Shown one piece after another: positions 21,945 through 27,772 of a DNA stretch of 27,772 nt; position 1 is the stretch's first letter, and the number at the start of each line of letters is the position of its first letter. Source of the stretch: Campylobacterales bacterium (GTDB taxonomy: Bacteria > Campylobacterota > Campylobacteria > Campylobacterales > Thiovulaceae); contig DTUW01000053.1 of the NCBI GenBank assembly GCA_012963895.1, forward strand, positions 1 to 27,772, in the 5' to 3' direction. The notes below the pieces were generated by a model. The model searched no databases. It worked only from the letters and a program-made list of their open reading frames with translations, and was not told the origin of the DNA. Position numbers and translations under genes: made by a program.

Positions 21945-23476
21945 GAAGAGCCTTAATTAGTGTTAGTGATAAGAGCGGGATAGTAGAGTTTGCAAAAGAG
22001 CTATTAGATTTGGGTTTTGAAATCGTCTCAACAGGTGGAACATTTCGCAAATTGCAGGAGAACGGTATAGAAGCCATTGAAATATCAGAAGTTACCAAGT
22101 TTCCCGAAATGTTTGATGGGAGGGTGAAAACCCTAAATCCTATGATTCACGGCGGTATCCTCTATCGTCGAGATAATCCGCAAGATGTAGAGACTGCAAA
22201 AGAGCATGGAATAGTTGGAATCGATTTGGTTTGTGTCAATCTCTACCCATTCAAAGAGACTACCGAACGGACTGATGATTTTGATGAAATCATAGAGAAT
22301 ATAGATATTGGTGGTCCTGCTATGGTTAGAAGTTCCGCCAAGAATTTTCGAGATGTTCTCATTGTTACCAATCCGAAAAGATATAGAGAGGTCATATCAA
22401 AAATTAGATTCGATGAGGTCGATTTAGAATATCGTCGCGAACTGATGATAGAGGCTTTCGAACATACCGCCTCATATGATGCAATGATTGCCAACTACAT
22501 GAATAGAAGATTTCGAAATGGTTTCGGAGAAAAACAATTTATAGTCGGTTCAAAAGTGATGGAGACCCGCTACGGAGAGAACCCACACCAAAAAGGTGCT
22601 TTATACCAGTTCGATAACTTCTTTACCCAAAATTTCAAAACTCTCAAAGGTGAAGCCAGTTTCAATAACTTGACCGACATCAACGGAGCTATCAAAATAG
22701 CATCAGCTTTCGGAGATAGACCAGCAGTAGCTATTGTCAAACACGGCAACCCTTGCGGTTTCGCTATGAAAGAGAACTTACTAGATTCATATCGTGAAGC
22801 CTTGAAATCTGACCCTATCTCTGCTTATGGTGGAGTTGTAGCTATCAATGGAACTCTGGACGAAGAGTTGGCGAGAGAGATAAATAAGATTTTTGTTGAG
22901 GTAATTATTGCTGGACGAATTACAGAGGAGGCAATAGCGGTATTTGAGAAGAAAAAGAGAATAAAACTATTTGAACAGGGTAGAGATTTCCTATCAATTC
23001 CAAAAGATGAATACGACTTCAAACATGTTGAAGGTGGATTTGTTTATCAAAATAGTGACTTTGTGAAAAGTGATGAGGTAGCTAATGCTAAACTTGTCTC
23101 AAACAGAGAAGCGACCCAACAGGAGTTGGAGGATTTGGAAATAGCCTACAAAATAGCTAGTTTGACTAAGTCCAATTGTGTTGTCTATGTCAAGAACTCG
23201 GCAATGGTAGCTATCGGCATGGGAATGACTTCACGAGTTGATGCTGCCAAGTGTGCTATTAGAAAATCAGAAGAGTTGGGATTGGATTTGAGGGGTGCAG
23301 TTCTCGCTAGTGAAGCCTTTTTCCCATTTAGAGACTCGGTCGATGAAGCTTCCAAAGTTGGGGTTTCGGCAATTATTCAACCTGGTGGAAGCATTAGAGA
23401 TGATGAAGTAATTGAGGCAGCTAATGAACACGGAATGGCTCTCTATTTTACAGGGGTTCGCCACTTCTTACACTAA
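21941..23476 (+). CDS. purH: Bifunctional AICAR formyltransferase / IMP cyclohydrolase
   Basis: PurH performs the last two steps of purine synthesis: formylation of AICAR by 10-formyl-tetrahydrofolate, then ring closure to IMP. The 511-residue length is standard. The N-terminal cyclohydrolase domain (1-about 195) has ALISVSDKSGIVEFAKEL, STGGTFRKL, FPEMFDGRVKTLNPMIHGGIL and IDIGGPAMVRSSAKN; the C-terminal transformylase domain has RYGENPHQKGALY, the catalytic KHGNPCGFA, SAYGGVVAIN and the final IIQPGGSIRDDEVI and FTGVRHFLH. It overlaps pyrF by 4 bases. A weak AT-rich hairpin follows the TAA stop. Confidence 0.97.
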   Translation: MRRALISVSDKSGIVEFAKELLDLGFEIVSTGGTFRKLQENGIEAIEISEVTKFPEMFDGRVKTLNPMIHGGILYRRDNPQDVETAKEHGIVGIDLVCVNLYPFKETTERTDDFDEIIENIDIGGPAMVRSSAKNFRDVLIVTNPKRYREVISKIRFDEVDLEYRRELMIEAFEHTASYDAMIANYMNRRFRNGFGEKQFIVGSKVMETRYGENPHQKGALYQFDNFFTQNFKTLKGEASFNNLTDINGAIKIASAFGDRPAVAIVKHGNPCGFAMKENLLDSYREALKSDPISAYGGVVAINGTLDEELAREINKIFVEVIIAGRITEEAIAVFEKKKRIKLFEQGRDFLSIPKDEYDFKHVEGGFVYQNSDFVKSDEVANAKLVSNREATQQELEDLEIAYKIASLTKSNCVVYVKNSAMVAIGMGMTSRVDAAKCAIRKSEELGLDLRGAVLASEAFFPFRDSVDEASKVGVSAIIQPGGSIRDDEVIEAANEHGMALYFTGVRHFLH

Positions 23477-23496
23477 AACAATTTTTAAGAATTGTT
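23477..23496 (+). terminator. AT-rich hairpin after purH
   Basis: AACAATT (23477-23483) and AATTGTT (23490-23496) pair around a 6-base loop immediately after the stop codon. The stem has a single G-C pair and no T-tract follows, so it is a weak terminator at best. Confidence 0.3.
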
Positions 23497-23535
23497 GTAT
23501 AAAAAAATATATATGGTCTAAATATATATATAGTG

Positions 23536-23541
23536 TATAGT
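23536..23541 (+). promoter_or_regulatory. Possible -10 box for thiC
   Basis: TATAGT lies 26 bases before the ATG within a very AT-rich stretch that contains several overlapping alternatives (for example TATAGT at 23529-23534). No TPP riboswitch fits in the 91-base gap. Confidence 0.35.
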
Positions 23542-23567
23542 TAGAAAAACTGAATTGAGGAAAAGTG

Positions 23568-24923
23568 ATGAGAAAAGAGTGGTTAGAGAAACGGAAAAAC
23601 GACCCTGTTAGAACTCAGATGTTTTATGCAAAACGGGGAGAGATAACGGGGGAAATGCAATATATAGCCAAAATCGAAAATCTTGACCCTGAATTTGTAA
23701 GAAATGAAGTGGCACGGGGGAGAATGATAATCCCTGCAAATGTCAATCATGAACATTTAGAACCGATGGCTATCGGATTGGCTACCAGATGCAAAATCAA
23801 TGCTAATATCGGCTCTTCTGCACTTGCAAGTGATATAGATGAAGAGGTTCGAAAAGCGATGGTGTCCCAGAAGTATGGAGCAGATACTATTATGGACCTC
23901 TCGACTGGTGGGGATTTGGACGAGATTAGGAAAGCGGTTATCAAAGCCTCCAAAGTTCCTATTGGAACTGTTCCAATGTATCAAATTCTCCATGATGTTG
24001 GGAATAGAATAGAAGATTTGACAATAGATAAGATGTTAGAAGTGATTGAGAGACAAGCTCAACAGGGGGTAAGCTATTTCACAATCCATGCCGGTTTCCT
24101 TCTTAGAATGATGCCATTGGTAGCTGAGCGAAAAATGGGAATAGTTTCGCGGGGTGGTTCTTTGATGGCTTCTTGGATGTTGCACTATCATCAAGAGAAC
24201 CCATTTTATACCGCCTTTGATGAAATTTTGGATATATGTCGTAAATATGATGTATCTCTCTCTCTTGGAGATTCCCTTAGACCCGGTGGCTTAGCTGATG
24301 CTTCTGATAAGGCTCAATTAGAGGAGTTGAAAGTTCTTGGAGAGCTAACTTTAAGAGCTTGGGAAAAAGATGTTCAGGTGATGATAGAGGGACCGGGACA
24401 TGTTCCACTCAATCAGATAGAGAGAAACATGAAACTAGAACAGGAGTATTGTCATGAAGCTCCTTTTTATGTGTTAGGTCCTTTGGTAACAGATATTGCA
24501 GCGGGATATGACCATATCGCAAGTGCTATTGGTGCATCTATTGCAGGTTGGAAAGGGGCATCTATGTTATGTTATGTAACTCCAAAAGAGCATCTCGGAT
24601 TACCAAATGCCGAAGATGTTCGACAAGGGATAATTGCATACAAGATAGCAGCCCATGCAGCCGATATTGCACGAGGACGACAAGGGGCAAGGGATATTGA
24701 TGATGAGATGAGTGATGCTCGATACAATTTCGATTGGAATAGACAATTTGAGTTGGCTCTTGACCCTGAACGGGCGAGAGAGTTTCATGATGAAACACTT
24801 CCGCAAGATGTTTTTAAAGAAGCCGAATTTTGTTCAATGTGTGGTCCTAAATTTTGTGCATATAAGATAACTCAGGATATAATGGAGAACCCTGAAAAAA
24901 TTCAGGATATTATCAACCAATAG
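23568..24923 (+). CDS. thiC: Phosphomethylpyrimidine synthase ThiC
   Basis: ThiC is a non-canonical radical SAM enzyme that rearranges the purine intermediate 5-aminoimidazole ribotide into the hydroxymethylpyrimidine phosphate of thiamin. The 451-residue protein shows the family hallmarks: NANIGSSALASDIDEE, a DLSTGGDLDEIRKAVI segment, SLGDSLRPGGLADASDKAQ, MIEGPGHVPLNQIERN, GPLVTDIAAGYDHI and the C-terminal 4Fe-4S ligand set C-x2-C-x4-C in CSMCGPKFCAYK. Start ATG at 23568 with AGGA 7 bases upstream; a GTG directly before it is less likely. This short form lacks the N-terminal extension of some bacterial ThiC proteins. A small secreted-protein gene follows 10 bases after its TAG stop. Confidence 0.96.
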   Translation: MRKEWLEKRKNDPVRTQMFYAKRGEITGEMQYIAKIENLDPEFVRNEVARGRMIIPANVNHEHLEPMAIGLATRCKINANIGSSALASDIDEEVRKAMVSQKYGADTIMDLSTGGDLDEIRKAVIKASKVPIGTVPMYQILHDVGNRIEDLTIDKMLEVIERQAQQGVSYFTIHAGFLLRMMPLVAERKMGIVSRGGSLMASWMLHYHQENPFYTAFDEILDICRKYDVSLSLGDSLRPGGLADASDKAQLEELKVLGELTLRAWEKDVQVMIEGPGHVPLNQIERNMKLEQEYCHEAPFYVLGPLVTDIAAGYDHIASAIGASIAGWKGASMLCYVTPKEHLGLPNAEDVRQGIIAYKIAAHAADIARGRQGARDIDDEMSDARYNFDWNRQFELALDPERAREFHDETLPQDVFKEAEFCSMCGPKFCAYKITQDIMENPEKIQDIINQ

Positions 24924-24933
24924 GAGCATATAG

Positions 24934-25152
24934 ATGAAATATATTTTTCCTTTTATTTTCCTTGCCTCTTCTGCTTTCGCTTGGTATGTTGGAACAAGTG
25001 GTCAAAAATATAAATATGATTTGAGTGACCAAAGAGACTTGATGAAATATAAAATGGACTTTAAGGCACAAATCAATGATAGTATCCATAGTTATAATCC
25101 AAGAGTTCAATTAGACAGAAGTCTAGGACAATTTGGAGGCGGTTACTATTAG
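24934..25152 (+). CDS. Small secreted Tyr/Asp-rich protein, function unknown
   Basis: A 72-residue protein with a clear signal peptide (KYIFPFIFLASSAFA, cleavage probably after Ala16 before WYVG). The mature 56 residues are polar and rich in Tyr, Asp, Lys and Gly, with a short amphipathic helix (QRDLMKYKMDFKAQIND) and a glycine/tyrosine tail GQFGGGYY. No cysteine, no membrane segment and no recognised domain. GGAG lies 8 bases upstream of the ATG and it starts 10 bases after thiC, so it is probably in the same transcript, which ends at the strong hairpin at 25163-25196. It could be a small periplasmic or surface protein; no link to thiamin can be shown. Stop TAG. Confidence 0.65.
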   Translation: MKYIFPFIFLASSAFAWYVGTSGQKYKYDLSDQRDLMKYKMDFKAQINDSIHSYNPRVQLDRSLGQFGGGYY

Positions 25153-25162
25153 AATTATGTAA

Positions 25163-25196
25163 AAAGAGTTACCTATTCATATGATGGTAACTCTTT
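25163..25196. terminator. Bidirectional terminator between thiC operon and dnaX
   Basis: AAAGAGTTACC (25163-25173) and GGTAACTCTTT (25186-25196) form a perfect 11-bp stem with a 12-base loop. On the minus strand the stem is followed by a run ending CTCTTTTTA, good for dnaX termination; on the plus strand TTTGATACTTTCTT follows. The dnaX stop codon and its last six codons lie within the hairpin. Confidence 0.8.
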
Positions 25197-26672
25197 GATA
25201 CTTTCTTCTCCAAATTGAGATTTGAGATGTTCCAATACTCCCTCCATATCTTGGAGGGGTCTATCTTTTTTCCCTTCTTCTTCTTTTTTCTTTTCCTCCA
25301 CTACCTCATCACATTGAAGATATTCGAATATTACTTTTTTCCCTATCTTTTCAGATAGTAGTAATTGTGTAGCAATCCTAATATCGTGGTATCTATATCT
25401 AAGAATGGTTTTACATTTCTCACTTTGGAAACAGAATCGAAAATAGATATGGCTATTTTCGAACTTCTCAAACTTTATAGTATTTCTAATACATTGCTCC
25501 AAATCGCTATCTGATATTTTCTCATTCTCTATATTGGAGTCGATAACTCTTGGAACTACCATATCCCAAAAGAGGTTTTCAATATCTGTTTTAGCTCTAT
25601 CTGGTTTTGGAGTATTTGCAAAACTAACTGGTTGCTGTTGAGATTGCAAAGTCTGTAAAGAGGTATCAGCTACTACCATTCTTAGAAAGGTAGTATATAG
25701 AGTAAATTCCTCATCTACTCCACTAAATAGCAACTTTTTACCCTCTTCGATAGATGAGGCTATTCTTTGCAAAATGGTATCTTCAACCTCTCCGAGAAAT
25801 ATTTTTCCTTTAAGAAAATTGGAAAATTCATCTAATATATGTTCGGTCTCTGAATCGTTGATATTTTGCAAAGTTTCCAAAATTGCATCTCTATCTTTGT
25901 GGACAATTGCACTTAGGAGAGTTTCCAAGATTGAAACATCTATCAACCCCAACATTTCAGCAACAGATTGGAGAGTGATATTTCTATTTGAATATTCTAT
26001 CGCCTGTTGGAGAAGGGTTAGGGTATCTCTTAGAGAACCGCTACCATTTCGGACAATAGCACTTATTGCCTCCTTCTCAAACTCTATCCCCTCTTTTTGG
26101 AGAATAGAGATGATATGGTTTTCTATCTTTTTATCTGGAATTTTTTTAAATTCAAAATGTTGGGTTCTACTTAGGATAGTTTGGGGAACTTTTTGGGGGT
26201 CTGTTGTGGCTAAGATAAATTTTACATAACTTGGAGGCTCTTCTAAGGTTTTTAATAGAGCATTAAAAGCCTCCTTAGTAAGCATATGGACCTCATCGAT
26301 AATAAATATCTTATATTGTCCAATAGATGGTCTATATCGGGTCTGCTCGATGAGGTCGCGAATATCATCTATTTTCCTGTTTGAAGCCCCGTCCATTTCG
26401 ATAATGTCAAGGTGAGAACCACTATTAGCCATTTTGCAACTCTCACACTCTTCACAAGGGAGGGGAGTAGGGGCTTTATCACATAGAAGAGTTTTGGCAA
26501 ATATTCGAGCCGATGAGGTCTTTCCGCTACCCCTCAATCCTGAAAAGAGGTAGGCATGGTGGGTGGCTCCATTTGCAAGACTATTTTTTAAAGTTCGAGC
26601 GATAGCCTCCTGCCCTACAAGTTCATCAAAGTTCTTAGGTCTATATTTGAGGGCTAATATATTACTTTTCAT
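25173..26672 (-). CDS. dnaX: DNA polymerase III subunit gamma/tau
   Basis: DnaX is the ATPase of the clamp loader that places the sliding clamp on primed DNA. The 499-residue protein starts LALKYRPKNFDELVGQE and has Walker A GLRGSGKT at 45-52, a zinc module C64-x8-C73-x2-C76-x2-C79, Walker B IIDEVHML near 125-131 and the sensor SRTQHFEF near 168. Domain III and a short tail follow, with a Lys/Glu-rich linker (about 455-470) before the end. It is short compared with E. coli tau, as usual in this phylum. An A-rich stretch in the linker region is not a convincing frameshift signal. The immediate leader contains a hairpin (26678-26696) and lacks a normally spaced ribosome binding site. Stop TAG, inside a terminator hairpin. 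Confidence 0.95.
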   Translation of the reverse strand: MKSNILALKYRPKNFDELVGQEAIARTLKNSLANGATHHAYLFSGLRGSGKTSSARIFAKTLLCDKAPTPLPCEECESCKMANSGSHLDIIEMDGASNRKIDDIRDLIEQTRYRPSIGQYKIFIIDEVHMLTKEAFNALLKTLEEPPSYVKFILATTDPQKVPQTILSRTQHFEFKKIPDKKIENHIISILQKEGIEFEKEAISAIVRNGSGSLRDTLTLLQQAIEYSNRNITLQSVAEMLGLIDVSILETLLSAIVHKDRDAILETLQNINDSETEHILDEFSNFLKGKIFLGEVEDTILQRIASSIEEGKKLLFSGVDEEFTLYTTFLRMVVADTSLQTLQSQQQPVSFANTPKPDRAKTDIENLFWDMVVPRVIDSNIENEKISDSDLEQCIRNTIKFEKFENSHIYFRFCFQSEKCKTILRYRYHDIRIATQLLLSEKIGKKVIFEYLQCDEVVEEKKKEEEGKKDRPLQDMEGVLEHLKSQFGEESIKELPSYE

Positions 26673-26677
26673 GTTGT

Positions 26678-26696
26678 GAAAGTAGAGACCACTTTC
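26678..26696 (-). promoter_or_regulatory. Hairpin in the dnaX leader
   Basis: GAAAGT and ACTTTC pair around a 7-base loop, 5 bases before the dnaX ATG. An AGG lies just outside the stem; folding would bring this potential ribosome-binding sequence closer to the start codon. A second imperfect hairpin lies at 26709-26727. Confidence 0.35.
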
Positions 26697-26764
26697 CTAT
26701 TTTTCTTGGACAATTGAAAAAGTTGTCTGACTGGGAAAATTTTCAATAGAAGTGTTTTCATATA

Positions 26765-27589
26765 TTATTTTTCTATTCCTGCGATTTCTTCAAAAGTTAT
26801 AGGTTTTAGAGTTGAGAGAGCTTTAAATTGTGAAATAACAGACTCTTGCAAAATTTGGATTCGTTCTTTTTTTGGAACATTATTTTTTATCAATTCGGAA
26901 TTTAGAACTTCAATATTCGAAAGAACAATTAGTTCATCAACGGTTGCATAATCTCTGATATTTGTATCCGATGGTTTATCAGGATTTTCCTCTCTCCACT
27001 GTTTAGCCGTTTTTCCCCAAAGAACTAAATTCAATAGGTCAGCCTCACTTGCATAAACCCAAGTTTTGTTTTCGTTTGGATTTAATTTTGGAATTAGATG
27101 GTCTTTGATTGATTGAGTTTGAATTTTGTAATTTCGTTTAGAAATAATTCTCTGGAATTTGAATTTTGAATCTGCCTCATTTTCTTTAAGTCTTTGAAAC
27201 TCTTTAATTAGATAAAGTTTAAATTTTGGACTTAGCCAAGTTGCAAATTCCAGTGCAATATCTTTATGAGCATAAGTTCCACCATAGCGACCTCGTTTCG
27301 AAATAATTCCGATTGCATTAGTTTTCTCTATCCATTCTTGAACAGAAAGTCGAGTATTGGCGAATTCTTTAAAGTAGTCATTTTCGACTACTTTAAAATT
27401 TGGATTATTGATTTCTTCCCAAAGTGTCAAAAACTCTATTGTTGTTTGATTTCTTAACCAGTTTTGAATTGTTAAACCTGTTTTAATATCAGGTTTATAC
27501 CTTGCCATATCTGTAAGAGAAATATAGTCTTCTTGTTCAATCTTTGAAACTGAAATAATTATCTCTTGAACTTTTAATTTGTTTTTCAT
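26765..27589 (-). CDS. KilA-N domain protein
   Basis: A 274-residue protein with an N-terminal KilA-N domain (about 15-140), a DNA-binding fold found in phage and large DNA virus proteins and in scattered bacterial loci. Matching features are YISLTDMARYK, IQNWLRNQTTIEFLTLWEEINNPNFK, LSVQEWIEKTNAIGIISKRGRYGGTYAHKDIALEFATWLSPKFKLYLIKEFQRL, in that order. The C-terminal half (about 150-274) is charged and helical and has the pattern seen in bacterial members of this group. It is not near other phage genes. A damaged paralogue lies just upstream (27672-27772), and no GATGAGGT copies occur in this gene. An extended -10 lies at 27634-27642; the ribosome binding site is poor. Likely a DNA-binding regulator or selfish-element remnant. 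Stop TAA. Confidence 0.85.
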   Translation of the reverse strand: MKNKLKVQEIIISVSKIEQEDYISLTDMARYKPDIKTGLTIQNWLRNQTTIEFLTLWEEINNPNFKVVENDYFKEFANTRLSVQEWIEKTNAIGIISKRGRYGGTYAHKDIALEFATWLSPKFKLYLIKEFQRLKENEADSKFKFQRIISKRNYKIQTQSIKDHLIPKLNPNENKTWVYASEADLLNLVLWGKTAKQWREENPDKPSDTNIRDYATVDELIVLSNIEVLNSELIKNNVPKKERIQILQESVISQFKALSTLKPITFEEIAGIEK

Positions 27590-27633
27590 ATAGCTATAAA
27601 GGCCTTTTAGTTTTGGTTTTTATTCGCAATATG

Positions 27634-27642
27634 ATTTTAACA
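27634..27642 (-). promoter_or_regulatory. Putative extended -10 promoter for the KilA-N gene
   Basis: The minus strand reads TGTTAAAAT. The leader (about 38 bases) also contains two perfect palindromes, TATAGCTATA (27589-27598) and AAAGGCCTTT (27598-27607), which are possible operator sites for a DNA-binding product. Confidence 0.45.
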
Positions 27643-27671
27643 AATTAAAAACCCTGCCTATTTGTCATATA

Positions 27672-27772
27672 CTAATTCTCTATTCCTGCAATTGCTTCAT
27701 TAGAAATAATTCCGATTGCATTTGTTTTTCTATCCATTCTTTGGCGGTTAAATTGTTTGCATTTTTAAACCC
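27672..27772 (-). pseudogene. Remnant of a second KilA-N domain gene, frameshifted and internally deleted (continues beyond window)
   Basis: The minus strand encodes NLTAKEWIEK, then, one base out of frame, TNAIGIIS, then NEAIAGIEN and a TAG stop. The intact neighbour has LSVQEWIEKTNAIGIISK and, at its very C-terminus, EEIAGIEK. Two lesions are therefore visible: an A run one base shorter than expected (T5 at 27725-27729 on the plus strand), and loss of about 150 residues joining GIIS directly to the C-terminal AIAGIE segment. The 5' part lies outside the window. This is a duplicated, decaying copy of the gene at 26765-27589. Confidence 0.8.

Larger units (their letters stand above)
287..26519. 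repeat. 28 dispersed copies of GATGAGGT / ACCTCATC (consensus YGATGAGGT), uptake-sequence-like
   Basis: Exact copies by manual count. As GATGAGGT on the plus strand, first base at 6674, 8159, 9209, 10429, 12255, 16442, 17264, 20709, 22412, 23072, 26349 and 26512. As ACCTCATC on the plus strand, first base at 287, 1090, 3147, 4253, 6045, 7 bases after 8009 (8016), 10780, 14104, 15129, 17826, 18967, 19774, 20333, 21750, 25303 and 26290. The base before the G is C or T in 27 copies (A at 8159); the base after the T is unconstrained. Copies lie in coding DNA of unrelated genes in different frames, and one lies in the thiS/dapD gap. None occurs after 26519, where the KilA-N genes lie. Confidence 0.9.

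Noticed and set aside
23477..23567. TPP riboswitch upstream of thiC
   Set aside because: The 91-base gap is almost pure A/T and contains no CTGAGA or other thi-box element; there is not enough sequence for the aptamer.
25255..25300. Programmed frameshift in dnaX producing a short gamma form
   Set aside because: A-rich runs exist on the minus strand, but codons AAA AAA are preceded by G and no correct slippery heptamer with a following stem was found.
1..27772. CRISPR array, insertion sequence, rRNA or tmRNA
   Set aside because: No regularly spaced repeats, transposase frames or recognisable rRNA/tmRNA segments were seen on either strand.

Overview
The window is an AT-rich bacterial chromosome segment, most likely from a free-living member of the Campylobacterota (Epsilonproteobacteria). 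Supporting points are the flaG-fliD-fliS order, the acpP-fabF-accA cluster, a Campylobacterota-type DapD, a PurU-PyrF-PurH cluster, a cytochrome c553-like lipoprotein, and frequent TTG/GTG starts (7 of 26 genes). Assignment below phylum is not possible from the sequence alone. Coding density is very high and no gene-free gap exceeds about 140 bases.

Layout. 2-406 is the end of a TRAP transporter small subunit. 414-2267 is a membrane sensor with a NIT-like periplasmic domain that lacks the chemoreceptor signalling tip. 2307-4786 is a flagellar filament-cap operon (flaG, fliD, fliS, a FliT-like gene). 4783-6718 (minus) holds an unrecognised envelope protein followed by an ArsC-type reductase. 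6857-13152 holds clpB, a 1061-residue lipoprotein and a lipoprotein cytochrome c. 13182-13739 holds smpB and tRNA-Ser(GGA). 13742-16269 (minus) is the acpP-fabF-accA fatty-acid operon. 16358-17820 holds an iron-sulfur oxidoreductase subunit and thiS. dapD (minus, 17838-19016) faces away from a plus-strand run (19096-23476) of a YajR-like MFS transporter, purU, pyrF and purH. thiC and a small secreted protein follow, meeting dnaX (minus) at a bidirectional terminator. The right end carries a KilA-N gene and a broken paralogue.

Functional links. PurU, PyrF and PurH connect one-carbon, pyrimidine and purine synthesis, and ThiC draws aminoimidazole ribotide from the purine pathway to make the thiamin pyrimidine; ThiS supplies sulfur for the thiazole. 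Most promoters I can place use an extended -10 of the form TGNTANAAT.

Main discovery. The 8-mer GATGAGGT (reverse complement ACCTCATC) occurs 28 times by manual count, about once per kilobase, on both strands, in many genes and in different reading frames. Fewer than one copy is expected by chance. In 27 of 28 copies the preceding base is a pyrimidine, giving YGATGAGGT. Density, spacing, mixed orientation and sharp edges resemble a DNA uptake sequence or, less likely, a Chi-like recombination signal. I know of no such motif described for Campylobacterota. Conversely GATC occurs only once where roughly 90 would be expected, which suggests restriction avoidance. TAG is the stop codon in 18 of 26 genes, which is unusual for such AT-rich DNA.
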